Assembly (NCBI GenBank): GCA_017412115.1
Contig: JAFPYR010000027.1
Location: 1-32,486 of the forward strand
Length of the DNA stretch: 32,486 nt
DNA from: Bacteroidales bacterium
GTDB lineage: Bacteria; Bacteroidota; Bacteroidia; Bacteroidales; UBA3824
Direction: 5' to 3'
Within the stretch, counting starts at the first letter, position 1. The number at the start of each line of letters is the position of its first letter. The translations under genes and the position numbers were made by a program. A model generated the notes under the pieces. The model did not search any database, was not told the DNA's origin, and saw nothing but the letters and a program-made list of their open reading frames with translations. Below, in pieces: positions 14,661-25,037 of the stretch.

Positions 14661-17600
14661 TTGAAAGAGATTTCAACAGTACTTTTAGTGTTGTCGCCCG
14701 TAGTTTTTTGAACCCGTATTTTAGCGGGAATACGTTCTTGAAGTTCTTTTACGTGCGATATTATACCGACTTGCCGTCCTTGATTTTTGAGTTTTTCCAA
14801 CATGGTGATAACATGGTTTAAGGAATTTTCGTCAAGAGTTCCGAAACCTTCGTCAATAAAAAGTATTTGAGATTGAATACCATTTTGCATCATGTCGGAA
14901 AGACCAAGGGCAAGGCAAAGCGAAACCATAAAACTTTCTCCGCCAGAGAGTGTTGAAGTCGGACGCTCCACTCCCATTTCAAGATCGTTTACGATAATAG
15001 CAAGCGAATCGTTTTGACAAGTTAAAACATATTTATCAGTCAGCTTGTTAAGGTTGTAATTAGCGTTTTTCAAAAGTATTTGCAAGGTATAGGTTTGGGC
15101 GTAAACTCTGAGTTTTTTGCCGTCGAAAGACCCGAAAGCCTGATTTAAGACAGACCAATCCTCCAAAAACTTGTTAAGCTCTTCTTTTTCTTTCAAGATT
15201 TGTTGATATTTTTTACGAGAGATTTTATCAGTTTCAATTTTTACGGCAATTTTGGAAAGTTGATTAAAAAATTCCTCATCTTGTTTTTTGAGTGTTTCAT
15301 AGCTGTTTTCCAATTGCGTTAAATCTTCTTCGGTAGAAAAAGGTTTCTTTAAATGGTTTTCAAGATTTTCTTTTGCATCGCTCACGGATTGAACAGCCGT
15401 TAAAACGGAATTATCAATTTCAGAAAGTTTTTGAGATAGTCTTTTACGGTATTCCAAAGGATATTCCAAAAGTTTCAGAGCCGATTCCAAAGTAAGATTC
15501 CAATCAGGATTTTCGGCGTTAGTCTTTAGAATCAAGGCTTTGAACTCCTCGTTCAAAGCGTTTTCCTTATCGGACAATTCTTTTTGATAAGAAGACAAGT
15601 TTTTTTGTTTGACTTCCAATTCAGTAATTTTTTGCGGCAAAAGAGAATAATCCCCCTCAAAATCTTTTTGAGAAGATATTTTAACGTTTTTGAAACTATC
15701 ACGCAAAAGTTCAATCCTTTCTGATTGAGAGAAAATTCTTGAATAATCTGCCAAAAGAGGTTTCTTTTCTTCGATACTATTTTCTAAACTTTTAAAAATC
15801 TTATAACTGTCATCAACCTTTTGTTTGAAAACGGAAGAATTTTCCTCAATTAAAGCTATGCTTTTTTCTTTCGGGAAATAGACATTCAGTTTGTTTAAAA
15901 TATCCTGACGCTCAAGAAGAAGGTTTTGTTTAAAATTCAAAAACTCGTTTAATGAATTTTTTAAAACGAAAATAGAATTTTCCAACTGTTGTTTTTGATT
16001 TTTAAGATTTTCAACCTTTTGATTTGCCGTTTCAAAGTTTTCCCTTGCGTTTTTTTCTTTCAAAGAAAGCGCATCAAAATGTCTTCTTAAGGTCGTGATT
16101 TGAAGTTTACGCTCCTCAAAAACGCTTTTTAAAACCGGGAGTTTTTCTTTTAATTCTTCAGGCGAATTGAGTTGAAGGTTTTCCGCTTTACTAAAAAAAT
16201 CAACGGCTTTTTTTAGACGAACAGTTAGAGCAGAGATTTTCTCTTTGTAAGGTTCGACCTCAGGTTCAAGTTTTTTGACAGAAAGTTCCAAAGAGGAATT
16301 TTCAGCGTTTTTGGCTGCGATTTTATTTTCTGAATTTATCAACTCTTTTTCCTTTTCATCGCGGCGGTTTTTGATGTCATTGAGTTGAGTTTGAATAATT
16401 TCGTTGGTGTAAGAGGCGAAAGGATGCTCCGTACTGCCGCAAACAGGACATTTCTGCCCTGCTTTCAGAGTTTTGCGCAATTGTTCGACATTTTTGTTAG
16501 CCATCAACTGCTGAGCCTCAAAAAGAGATTTCAAGGTTTCAAATTCGATTTTTATCTTATCTCGCTGCGAATAAAAATTTTTTAAAATATCTTTATTTTT
16601 TTCGATAACAAGTTTATTTTCTTTGAGTTGCGTTTCGATATTTTTCAGATTCTGAAAATTGTTGTCATAATCGTTGAAAATCTTTTCAGCACCCAAAACG
16701 TATTTGATTTTCTCGTCCAATTTGATTTCCTCATCAGTAATTTCTTTTAAATTGACTTTAGAAATCTCTAAAGTTATTTTATCTAAATTATCTTTCAAAT
16801 TTGCTTTTTCTTTTTCTAACAAGAGAAAATCAGACGAGAGTTTTTCTAATTCTTTTTCAGAACTTAGAATTTTGTTTTCGGTTTGAGAGATTTTTGAGAG
16901 TTCGTTATTGATTTTCAGATTAACACCGCTGAAATTATCAAAAAGCGAGTCCACGGCTTGGATATTATCATAAAGAGTTTTGTTTTTTGAATACTCCGAA
17001 TATTTGATTTCCAAATCGTTAAGAGTTTTTTCCAAAGCATTTTTCTCTTCCCTTAACGAATTATAAGCTTTAAAACACTTTACAAACTCCAATTGAAGAT
17101 CTTGAAAATCGTTTTCAAAAAGTTTTTCTTCGTTTTTTACCTCTGACAATTTGTTTTTTACGGGCGAAAAATCCCTTAACGAAACCTCCAATTGTTTTTC
17201 CAAAAGCCGCTCTAAAGAAGATTGTTTTTGAACGGTTTCCGCTTTTTCTTTTTCTAAAGTTTTTTGCTTTAATGTTTTATCAAGTTCGATAAAAGTTTTT
17301 TTCCAATTAATCTTGTTTTGAACGGTTTGAATTTGGTTTTTAAGTTTTTCTGACAAAGAAACACAATTCTTTTTTTCGTCAGAGAGTTTTAAAATTTCAT
17401 CATCCGAAAGCAGTTGAATTTCTTTCAAAGAGTTGTCCTTAAATTCGATTTCGGTTTTGCAATTTTTGTATTTTTCATAAATTTTAAGGGAAATTTTCTC
17501 GTAAATATCCGTATTTGTCAGCATTTGTAGTATTTCTGACTTTTTGTCAGCTGCGGCAAAAAGAAATTTTGAAAACTGATTTTGAGCGAGCATAACGCAA

Positions 17601-18091
17601 CGTATAAAACGGTCAAAATTCAGCCCGGTAAGTTTTTCTATTTCCGATGAAAACTCTTTTTGCTTATCTGTTATAACCTCTTCTTGAGAGGATTTTATAA
17701 CGTAAAGCGTATTTTTAGCTGGTTGAAGCGTACCTGAAAACTTCTGACCGGCTCTATGGACTTCCCATTCGGCTTTATAAATTTTTCCTTGAGCCTCAAA
17801 AACAGTTGCCGCCAAAGCCTTTGAAGTACCGTGCCGCATAATATGCCTTGCGTCAGAAGTCTTGTTAATCGTGGAATTCTCCAAGTAAATAGTCTCTTGA
17901 GAGGTGCTCTCAAACCTCGGAGTAAGACCGTAAAGCGAAAGACAAACGGCGTCGGTTATCGTACTTTTGCCCGCGCCCGTATCGCCGCAAATCAAAAACA
18001 GCGGTGAATTTTTCAAAGGTCCGCTGCTAAAATCAATTTCAGCATTCTCTATCGTTGCAAGATTTTGTATTATGATTTTAAGAATTTTCAT
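14657..18091 (-). CDS. sbcC: SbcC, ATPase subunit of the SbcCD nuclease
   Basis: Large subunit of the Mre11-Rad50-like SbcCD complex, which opens hairpins and processes protein-blocked DNA ends. 1144 residues: N-terminal ATPase lobe with Walker A GDTGAGKS (36-43), two long coiled-coil arms rich in Lys, Glu and Leu (about 190-545 and 565-960), a zinc hook CPVCGSTEHP at the apex (Cys548, Cys551), and a C-terminal lobe with the ABC signature TLSGGESFMVSLCLALGLSD (about residue 1045) and Walker B QILFIDEGFGTLDE. It begins 15 bp after sbcD, so both subunits come from one transcript. The TAG stop overlaps the stop of the convergent deiminase gene. All key motifs are intact. Confidence 0.96.
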   Translation of the reverse strand: MKILKIIIQNLATIENAEIDFSSGPLKNSPLFLICGDTGAGKSTITDAVCLSLYGLTPRFESTSQETIYLENSTINKTSDARHIMRHGTSKALAATVFEAQGKIYKAEWEVHRAGQKFSGTLQPAKNTLYVIKSSQEEVITDKQKEFSSEIEKLTGLNFDRFIRCVMLAQNQFSKFLFAAADKKSEILQMLTNTDIYEKISLKIYEKYKNCKTEIEFKDNSLKEIQLLSDDEILKLSDEKKNCVSLSEKLKNQIQTVQNKINWKKTFIELDKTLKQKTLEKEKAETVQKQSSLERLLEKQLEVSLRDFSPVKNKLSEVKNEEKLFENDFQDLQLEFVKCFKAYNSLREEKNALEKTLNDLEIKYSEYSKNKTLYDNIQAVDSLFDNFSGVNLKINNELSKISQTENKILSSEKELEKLSSDFLLLEKEKANLKDNLDKITLEISKVNLKEITDEEIKLDEKIKYVLGAEKIFNDYDNNFQNLKNIETQLKENKLVIEKNKDILKNFYSQRDKIKIEFETLKSLFEAQQLMANKNVEQLRKTLKAGQKCPVCGSTEHPFASYTNEIIQTQLNDIKNRRDEKEKELINSENKIAAKNAENSSLELSVKKLEPEVEPYKEKISALTVRLKKAVDFFSKAENLQLNSPEELKEKLPVLKSVFEERKLQITTLRRHFDALSLKEKNARENFETANQKVENLKNQKQQLENSIFVLKNSLNEFLNFKQNLLLERQDILNKLNVYFPKEKSIALIEENSSVFKQKVDDSYKIFKSLENSIEEKKPLLADYSRIFSQSERIELLRDSFKNVKISSQKDFEGDYSLLPQKITELEVKQKNLSSYQKELSDKENALNEEFKALILKTNAENPDWNLTLESALKLLEYPLEYRKRLSQKLSEIDNSVLTAVQSVSDAKENLENHLKKPFSTEEDLTQLENSYETLKKQDEEFFNQLSKIAVKIETDKISRKKYQQILKEKEELNKFLEDWSVLNQAFGSFDGKKLRVYAQTYTLQILLKNANYNLNKLTDKYVLTCQNDSLAIIVNDLEMGVERPTSTLSGGESFMVSLCLALGLSDMMQNGIQSQILFIDEGFGTLDENSLNHVITMLEKLKNQGRQVGIISHVKELQERIPAKIRVQKTTGDNTKSTVEISFN

Positions 18092-18106
18092 CGCTTCAAG
18101 TTTTTT

Positions 18107-19300
18107 TTAGTTGATTTCTTCAATAATTTGCGCTAACATTTCAGCATATTTGTCCGGCATTTCGGTTTTTTGTTTTGACAAAAAAATCTCTTTCATGATT
18201 TTTAGCGGATCGGCATTTTTGAACTCCTCAGCACTAAAAGTACGTATCTGATTTTGAGAGTTTTCGCCGTTTTGATAATTCTTTTTAAAAGTACAGAATT
18301 TTGCTTTTTTGTCTTTTAAAATTTCAATTAAAACGGCTTTGTTGTCAGGATTAACAAATTCATAAAGCAAATTAACCTCCAAATACATTTCCTTGTCATC
18401 GGGCAAATCAAGTAGAGCTTTTTTTACTCCGGCAAGATCTTGAGGCGTTTCAGGAACGGTTAAAAGCGGAATCAAAGGCGGAAGACTTTCCAATCGGATT
18501 TCGCTAATTTCCTTTCCTAAAAATTCCACAATTGTCAATGAATGTTTGTAATCTTTTTCGGCAAAAGAAAACGGTATAGGCGAACCCGAATATCTTATAT
18601 ATTTTTTGTCATCAACAGGTTGCGGTCTGTGGATATGTCCTAAAGCAAGATACGAAATACCCTGAGGAAATTCCCTAGAATCTATACTGTCAAGACCGCC
18701 CGTCTGTCCGCCCGAAGATGTTGAATAAACGGCATTAGAGGTCGTAAGATGACCAGTTGCAATTATAGGCACGTCCTTTCCTTGTGCTCTTATTAACGCC
18801 CTTTCTACAACATTAGAATAAATTTTGCCGATAGTCATATCGCCCGAAAAATCGCCCCGCCTTAAAAAAGGAACGGCACAAACCACGGCTTTGAGTTCTC
18901 CCTCCTTGTCAAAAACATCCAAAACCATAGAATCAAAATCTATGCTTCCGTCCTCTAATCTTGGCACACAGCCTATAACACGGACTTTAAAACTTTTCAA
19001 AATTTCTTTCGGAGCATTCAGATACGATGGCAAATCATGATTACCGCCAGTAATAATTATCTCTAAATCAGGAAATTCGTTATGCAAATCGTTAATAAGA
19101 CCGTAATAAGTTCCGGCAACAAAATTTCCCGGAGATGCCGTATCAAAGACATCACCGGAGACTATTAAAATATCAATATTATTTTCCCGCAAAGATATTT
19201 TCAACCTTGAGAAAAAATTTTCAAATTCCCTTTGCCGCCCGTAGTTATAAAGGTCTTTGCCCAAATGCCAGTCGGCTGTGTGCAACAAATTTACTTGCAT
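18107..19300 (-). CDS. sbcD: SbcD, nuclease subunit of SbcCD
   Basis: Mre11-like calcineurin-type phosphoesterase with 3'-5' exonuclease and endonuclease activity when paired with SbcC. 397 residues. Metal-binding motifs in order: HTADWHLGK (His7, Asp10, His12), [12 protein letters not shown] (Asp50), [21 protein letters not shown] and [10 protein letters not shown]. The C-terminal cap domain (about 270-397) is helical. The ATG at 19300 overlaps the end of the fucosidase gene by 10 bp and the stop is 15 bp before sbcC, so translation is probably coupled within a three-gene unit. The family length is about 380-410 residues. Confidence 0.95.
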   Translation of the reverse strand: MQVNLLHTADWHLGKDLYNYGRQREFENFFSRLKISLRENNIDILIVSGDVFDTASPGNFVAGTYYGLINDLHNEFPDLEIIITGGNHDLPSYLNAPKEILKSFKVRVIGCVPRLEDGSIDFDSMVLDVFDKEGELKAVVCAVPFLRRGDFSGDMTIGKIYSNVVERALIRAQGKDVPIIATGHLTTSNAVYSTSSGGQTGGLDSIDSREFPQGISYLALGHIHRPQPVDDKKYIRYSGSPIPFSFAEKDYKHSLTIVEFLGKEISEIRLESLPPLIPLLTVPETPQDLAGVKKALLDLPDDKEMYLEVNLLYEFVNPDNKAVLIEILKDKKAKFCTFKKNYQNGENSQNQIRTFSAEEFKNADPLKIMKEIFLSKQKTEMPDKYAEMLAQIIEEIN

Positions 19301-21579
19301 TTTATAACTTCAATTTTTTCGTTTAACGGATTGTCGATTTTCAAATCAGTAATTTTTCCGTTTTGCCAAGAACATTCCACTGAAATTCCTCCACGAGCTT
19401 TAAGTCCTTTAAAATGCCCGCTTTCCCAAACATCAGGAATTGCAGGAAGAATTTTTATAATTCTTGTTCCGTCCGCTTTTACTTCGTGGCTTTGCAACAA
19501 CATTTCCATCAAACCGGCACTGCCGCCGAAATTACCGTCAATCTGAAAAGGCGGATGCGAACAGAACATATTTTTGAAAGTTCCTGCTCCTGAACCTGAA
19601 TAATTAACGGTATTGCCCCATTCATCCGGCGCACATTTCGTTGTAATGACCGGGTTCATAAGATTTTTGAAAAGTTTGTAAGCATGGTTTCCATCACCTA
19701 AACGCGCCCAAAAATTGATTTTCCAAGCTCTTGACCAACCCGTACCTTCATCACCGCGGCGGTTAAGCGTCTTTTTTGCAGCCTCATAAAGTTCGGGCGT
19801 ATTAATCGTAGTTCCCGGATAAAGTCCGAAAAGATGACTTACATGACGGTGATGAATTTCAGTTTCCTGATAATCTTCAAGCCATTCTTGAAGATAGCCA
19901 TTCGGTGATATTTTCATTTTAGGAAGTCTTGAGGCGGTCTCTTTTAAAAGTGCTGAATAATCAGCATCGATTTTAAGAATTTCCGAGGCCTGTTCCACAG
20001 CTGAAAAAATCTCCAAACAAATCTGCGTGTCCATTGTCGGAGCCAAACAAACACAACATCTCTGACCGTCTTTCAAAAATGCGTTTTCGGGCGAGGTACT
20101 CGGACCTGTTACCAAACAGTCGTTATATTCAATCAGATTTTCTCTTAAAAACTCCGCCGCACCCCTCAAAACAGGATAAACACGTTTTAAATAGTTTTCG
20201 TCCTTTGTAAAAAGATAATGTTCCCAAAGTTGAAGCGCAAGCCATGCACCTCCTGTAAAAGTTGCTCCCCAAGACGGGTCTTCGCTCGGCGCAGTAAAAC
20301 GCCACGCATTAGCCAAAACGTGTCCTGCCCAACCATTTGTACCGTAAAAATCCCGTGATGTTTTTTCACCGGATTCAACAAGCGATTCCACATATTTTGT
20401 TATCGGCTCCGAAAGGTCGGAAAGATTGCCCGGCTCCATAGGCCAATGATTCATCTGAACATTGATATTCAAATGATAATCACCGTTCCAAGCCGTATGA
20501 ATAGCGTCAGCCCAAATGCCCTGAAGATTAGGCGGCAAAACAGAATTAACACTTGAAGAAATCAAAAGATAACGTCCGAACTGAAGATACAAAGCCGCTG
20601 AATCAACAGCCTTAATTTTACCGTTAATATCGGTTTTGCCCATTTCAACAGAAACTCTGTCGAAATATTTTTTGTATTGCGTTATATGATTTTCTTTTAA
20701 AGTTGAATAATCTTTAGGAGAAACGTTTATTATAGATTCCGTATTGTTACGAATTGTTGCAAAATCGTTATGCACCTCGCCTTTAAAGATTTTTTCGTAA
20801 TCAGTGCCGGCACTTATTAAAATAATTGCTTGATTTTCAGTCTGTTTTATAAGTTTTGCAACGGCAATAAATTTTACGCCTTCTTTTTGTTCGTCGCCAC
20901 TATCAAGCATACCTTTCATAACTACGGCAGAATCGTTTTTAATAAATTCCACACGCTCATCCCTTAAAAAATCAAACGAAAATTTCAAAGGTGCGTTTTC
21001 GGTTTCAAGGTTTATGACAATAACATTCTGCGGAATCGAAACAAAATATTCACGTCTGAATTTTGCTTTTTTACCGTTATAATTAAATGAAAAAGAAGTA
21101 TTTGCAAGAGCTTCGTTTAAATTAAGAAAACGTTTATAATCAGAAAACGAAGTATCTGAAAACATTTCAGAAAAGTCGATTTGAAATTTTCCGAGCGTTT
21201 GATAACAACCGTATTTCGGATTTGTACTTCCGCCGTCAAGACACGTAAAATGCTCTTTCATAAGTTTTTCGGCAGCTATATTGTCGCCCTCAATAAGTTT
21301 TTTTCGGATCTCAGGCAACCAGTCTTTCGCTTTAGGATTCGAGACGTCCCACTCAGAGCCAGACCACATCGTTTCTTCATTCAAAACGAGAGTTTCTTTT
21401 GTGATTCCTCCGTCGGGCATTGCGCCGAGTCTGCCGTTTCCAAGCGGCAAGGTTTCTTCCCACATCGCAGCAGGAGAAGAAAAATTAATAGTTAAAGCAT
21501 CTATCTCTTTTTGAAAGCTGTTTTGACAAGCACAAAACATTGTGAAAATAGGAACTATAATTTTTAAAAGTTTTGTCAT
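19291..21579 (-). CDS. GH95 alpha-L-fucosidase-like lipoprotein
   Basis: Glycoside hydrolase family 95 enzymes remove terminal alpha-1,2-linked fucose (a few act on galactose) from host and plant glycans with inversion. 762 residues. A short lipoprotein signal peptide ends at Cys18 (FCACQNS), so it is probably anchored in the outer membrane or periplasm. Seen: [22 protein letters not shown] at the N-terminal domain start (in part), the NVQMNHWP motif with Asn377, [10 protein letters not shown] with Glu568, [13 protein letters not shown], and FQIDGNFGG with Asp681. By family knowledge these hold the Asn/Asp base pair and Glu acid. It is the first gene of a unit with sbcD and sbcC, an odd partner for DNA repair. 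No SusC/D pair is near, so it is not in an obvious polysaccharide utilisation locus. Confidence 0.93.
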   Translation of the reverse strand: MTKLLKIIVPIFTMFCACQNSFQKEIDALTINFSSPAAMWEETLPLGNGRLGAMPDGGITKETLVLNEETMWSGSEWDVSNPKAKDWLPEIRKKLIEGDNIAAEKLMKEHFTCLDGGSTNPKYGCYQTLGKFQIDFSEMFSDTSFSDYKRFLNLNEALANTSFSFNYNGKKAKFRREYFVSIPQNVIVINLETENAPLKFSFDFLRDERVEFIKNDSAVVMKGMLDSGDEQKEGVKFIAVAKLIKQTENQAIILISAGTDYEKIFKGEVHNDFATIRNNTESIINVSPKDYSTLKENHITQYKKYFDRVSVEMGKTDINGKIKAVDSAALYLQFGRYLLISSSVNSVLPPNLQGIWADAIHTAWNGDYHLNINVQMNHWPMEPGNLSDLSEPITKYVESLVESGEKTSRDFYGTNGWAGHVLANAWRFTAPSEDPSWGATFTGGAWLALQLWEHYLFTKDENYLKRVYPVLRGAAEFLRENLIEYNDCLVTGPSTSPENAFLKDGQRCCVCLAPTMDTQICLEIFSAVEQASEILKIDADYSALLKETASRLPKMKISPNGYLQEWLEDYQETEIHHRHVSHLFGLYPGTTINTPELYEAAKKTLNRRGDEGTGWSRAWKINFWARLGDGNHAYKLFKNLMNPVITTKCAPDEWGNTVNYSGSGAGTFKNMFCSHPPFQIDGNFGGSAGLMEMLLQSHEVKADGTRIIKILPAIPDVWESGHFKGLKARGGISVECSWQNGKITDLKIDNPLNEKIEVIKCK

Positions 21580-21605
21580 TTTTTTTTCTGTTTGGGTTTA
21601 TGCGG

Positions 21606-21613
21606 CAAATTTA
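21606..21613 (-). promoter_or_regulatory. Probable -7 box of the GH95-sbcD-sbcC operon
   Basis: The minus strand reads TAAATTTG, a perfect TAnnTTTG match, 27 nt before the fucosidase ATG. No good -33 element is visible (TTTA, 23 bp away). The 104-bp divergent gap must also serve the gene at 21684, for which TACCTTTA at 21651-21658 is a near match. Confidence 0.4.
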
Positions 21614-21683
21614 CATATTTTTTTTATTTTTTTCGCTAAAGATTTTTTCTTACCTTTACCGAAATTAAAAATAAGAAAATATT

Positions 21684-24600
21684 ATGAAAAAAACAAGCAT
21701 AATCATATTACTTATAATAGTTGCAACCATTACAAAAGCGCAAAACTATTATTTAGCGGGAGATTCTTGCTTTCAAGCAGGCGATTATCAAAAATCAATT
21801 ATGTATTTTGAGAAATTTCTCGCTCAATTAGAAACTCAAAACCAAGGACGAAGTTTTGATTACGCCAAAATTCTTGTCTTAGAAAGCGATTCGTATCTCG
21901 CATTATCGGATTTAGAAAACTCGCTAAAAGTCTCTCTTAAAGCCGATTCCATTATGAGAGAATGTAAACAGGAAAAATCTGATTTCGCTTTTAAATGTTA
22001 TATGAATTTAGCCGAGGCATACGGTAAAAAATCCGACAACGAAAATGTCATAAAATATTTTTTAATGTCACTTCCGTTAATAGAAGATGTTGTGGGAAAA
22101 GACTCTCAAGTGGAGGCTCAAATCACTCAAAACCTCGGTTACCTATATTACAACAAAGAAAATTATCCCAAAGCATTTGAATATTTAACCCAAGCAAGCA
22201 GGCTTTTAGAAAAACTTTACGGTGAAAACTCCGAAGAATATATTCAATGCGTTTATGACATTTCACAAGTCTGCTACGGGAACTCCGACATAAAAAAAAC
22301 AATGGAGTACACCGAAAAATATGTTTTACTTGCTCAAAACAACCACAAAGAAGACTCTCCCAAATACGTTCAGGCATTAAGAAATCTCGGTGTAGGATAT
22401 TTCAACGAAGCCAATTATCAAAAATCGCTTGAATATTTAGTTTTAGCGACCCAAGAATATCAAAAAACATACGGCTCTTACAACGACGATTATGCAAAAT
22501 GCGTTTTGGACATTGCTCAAATACATTTCAAAATCGGTGATTTGAACACCGCAACGGAATATTTTAAGCAATACCGTTATCAATGCGGAATGATTTACGG
22601 CGAAAACTCTTTAGAAACGGCAACCGCTGATGCTTATTTGTCATCGGTATATTGCGCTCTCACTGATTTTAGCAACGTTATAGAATACGGCAAAAAGGCA
22701 GAAAACTATTTTGAAAATAACGGCAAAAAAAATTCAGAATATTATTATCTGTCCGTTTCATCGCTTTGGTCAGCATATTCTCAACTGAAAATGGATAAAG
22801 AGGCTTTTGAATACGACAACAAGATGATGAAATTCTTTGACAATAATTCCAACACCGCAACGCCTCAATATGCGGCTCATCTTAAAAGCCTCGGAATAAA
22901 ATACGCTAATGTTGCAAACTTTGAAAAATCTTTGGAATCTCTGAAACAAGCTTCAGAGATTTATCTCGGACTCTACGGGCAAACCGATGAAAGATATATC
23001 AACACGCTTTTGGACATCTCTCACACGTACCTCTTGTCAGACGATCTCCAAAACGCAAAATCCTTAGTTATAAAAGCGTACAAATATTCCAAAGCCGCCG
23101 ATTCGTTGAATTATGTTTCAGCCAACGTTTTGACAGAATTAGCAGAAATCTGTCTAAAGCTCCGCAATTACAACGAGGTTATAAATTACAGCGAAAAAGC
23201 ACTTCCGATTTTGGAGACCACAACAGGAAAAAATACCGTTAAATATGCCCGTACACTTATCACGGAGGGCAACGCATTAAAAAATCTCAGCGAAACCGAC
23301 AAAGCTTTGGATTATTATAACAAAGCCTACACCTATGCCCTAAACACAAACTGCGGCAAACTCTTTTTGGCTAACATCCAAAACGAAATAGCATCGGTTT
23401 ATTATCAGAAACTCGATTTTGAAAATGCATACAGATATTTTTACGATGCGTATACGGTTTATACCGAGGAGCTGAAAAGTAAATTTTCGTTTATGACAAT
23501 AAAAGAAAGAGAAAAATATTGGGATTTTTACAGTATCGTTTTTGACAATCTTTTAACGATAGCATTAGCAATACAAAACGAAAATGCCATAAAAGAAAGT
23601 TACAATTCGCTTTTGATTTCCAAAGGTCTTCTTTTGGCCTCAGAGTTGCAATTAACGGACATAATTTTGAACTCCGGGGATTTAAGTCTCAAAAATATGT
23701 TTGCAAAACTGAAAGATTTGCGTCAAAAACTCTCTTCAACCGATATTACAAGCGACAAAAAAACTTTAGACTCGCTCGCCTCTCTTGCGCAAGATTATGA
23801 AACTCAAATCGTTAAAATCTCCAAACAATACGGCGATATTATCAATTACATAAAAGTTGATTATCAGCAGGTAAAAAATGCGCTTGAAGAAAACGATGTT
23901 GCAATAGAGTTTTTCTTCACCGCTAAAAATTTCGGAGCCTTGATCTTAAAAAAAGATTTTTCAGAGCCGAAACTCGAAATTCTAACGGACTCAGATTATA
24001 CCGACCCGTACAAAAACACGGAGATTTATGTTAATATTTGGAAACCGTTAGAGAAATATTTTTCGCAAAACGGTAACATTTATTTTTCACCCTCGGGAAA
24101 GCTCCACACCTTGGCTTTGGAATATGCGCCTATTGATAACAATACCATTATTTCGGACAAATATCATATTTTCAGAATCAGTTCTACAAGAAACCTTGCT
24201 CTAAAAAAAGAAAAACTTCCGATAAATTCGGCTGTGCTTTACGGCGGTGTTTTTTATAACACAAAACCAGAAACCATGCAACAGGAAAGCGAAAAATACG
24301 CTTTTGAGAATGTAACGAGAACCATAAAGAAAAACCGTAATACGAAAATGTTTCAAGGCGGTATTAATGCCGAATATTTAAAAGGTACATTAACCGAGGT
24401 AAACAGAATAAAAGGCTTTTTGGATTCCTCGAAAATAAAAACCGATTTTTATATAGAATCGGCAGCCAACGAAGAGAGTTTCAAAAATCTTTCGGGCAAG
24501 GAATTAGGAATTATCCACATAGCAACCCACGGTTTTTATCTTGAAAGCAATGACAATTCGGGCGAGGACGCTCTGACTTATTCGGGTCTTTTGCTTTCGG

Positions 24601-24974
24601 GCTGCAACAACAGCGAAATGCCCGAAGGTGTGGACGACGGCATTTTGACGGCTAAAGAAATTTCTTATTTGGATTTTAGGAAAACGGATTTGGTGGTGCT
24701 TTCGGCGTGCGAGACAGGTTTAGGAAAAGTATCCTCGGAAGGAGTTTTCGGTCTTCAAAGAGGTTTTAAGAAAACTGGCGTTAATACGATTGTCATGTCG
24801 CTTTGGCCCGTTAACGACTATGCAACGCAACTTTTAATGACGAATTTTTATAAAAATCTCTCTTTAGGAATGTCAAAACACGATGCTTTTTTTTCCTCAC
24901 AAAAGCTTTTGCGAGAAAAACCCGGCGTAACGCCTCAACATTGGGCAGCTTTTATAATGCTTGACGGAATTTAA
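21684..24974 (+). CDS. Secreted TPR-CHAT domain protein (caspase-like peptidase)
   Basis: 1096 residues. Residues 1-19 (MKKTSIIILLIIVATITKA) form a Sec signal peptide with cleavage before Gln20, so the protein acts in the periplasm or outside. From about 25 to 610 there are some fourteen tetratricopeptide-like repeats (pattern YxxAxxYLxxAsxxxxkxyGexSxxY), a protein-binding solenoid. A linker helix region follows, then a CHAT domain from about 730 to 1096 with IIHIATHGFYLES (His949) and VVLSACETGLG (Cys1009), the caspase-type dyad, plus EGVFGLQRGF, VMSLWPVND and the ending PQHWAAFIMLDG. Both catalytic residues are present. Substrate and trigger are unknown. It is a single gene, divergent from the fucosidase and followed at once by the restriction system, but I see no shared transcript. 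Confidence 0.92.
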   Translation: MKKTSIIILLIIVATITKAQNYYLAGDSCFQAGDYQKSIMYFEKFLAQLETQNQGRSFDYAKILVLESDSYLALSDLENSLKVSLKADSIMRECKQEKSDFAFKCYMNLAEAYGKKSDNENVIKYFLMSLPLIEDVVGKDSQVEAQITQNLGYLYYNKENYPKAFEYLTQASRLLEKLYGENSEEYIQCVYDISQVCYGNSDIKKTMEYTEKYVLLAQNNHKEDSPKYVQALRNLGVGYFNEANYQKSLEYLVLATQEYQKTYGSYNDDYAKCVLDIAQIHFKIGDLNTATEYFKQYRYQCGMIYGENSLETATADAYLSSVYCALTDFSNVIEYGKKAENYFENNGKKNSEYYYLSVSSLWSAYSQLKMDKEAFEYDNKMMKFFDNNSNTATPQYAAHLKSLGIKYANVANFEKSLESLKQASEIYLGLYGQTDERYINTLLDISHTYLLSDDLQNAKSLVIKAYKYSKAADSLNYVSANVLTELAEICLKLRNYNEVINYSEKALPILETTTGKNTVKYARTLITEGNALKNLSETDKALDYYNKAYTYALNTNCGKLFLANIQNEIASVYYQKLDFENAYRYFYDAYTVYTEELKSKFSFMTIKEREKYWDFYSIVFDNLLTIALAIQNENAIKESYNSLLISKGLLLASELQLTDIILNSGDLSLKNMFAKLKDLRQKLSSTDITSDKKTLDSLASLAQDYETQIVKISKQYGDIINYIKVDYQQVKNALEENDVAIEFFFTAKNFGALILKKDFSEPKLEILTDSDYTDPYKNTEIYVNIWKPLEKYFSQNGNIYFSPSGKLHTLALEYAPIDNNTIISDKYHIFRISSTRNLALKKEKLPINSAVLYGGVFYNTKPETMQQESEKYAFENVTRTIKKNRNTKMFQGGINAEYLKGTLTEVNRIKGFLDSSKIKTDFYIESAANEESFKNLSGKELGIIHIATHGFYLESNDNSGEDALTYSGLLLSGCNNSEMPEGVDDGILTAKEISYLDFRKTDLVVLSACETGLGKVSSEGVFGLQRGFKKTGVNTIVMSLWPVNDYATQLLMTNFYKNLSLGMSKHDAFFSSQKLLREKPGVTPQHWAAFIMLDGI

Positions 24975-24985
24975 AATAAGTTTTT

Positions 24986-25017
24986 TTTCATCAGTAAGAA
25001 TCTTTTGTTTAATTTTG
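24986..25017 (+). promoter_or_regulatory. Promoter of the Type III restriction-modification operon
   Basis: TTTC (24986-24989), 20-bp spacer and TAATTTTG (25010-25017) fit the Bacteroidetes consensus. A start near 25024 would leave a leader of about 14 nt before the ATG at 25038, which also rules out translation from the in-frame TTG at 25005. Confidence 0.5.
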
Positions 25018-25037
25018 CAGCAGAAAAAAACGAAACA

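Noticed and set aside
25005..25037. Upstream TTG as start of the Res protein
   Set aside because: It lies within the predicted promoter -7 box; the ATG at 25038 gives a normal N-terminus.
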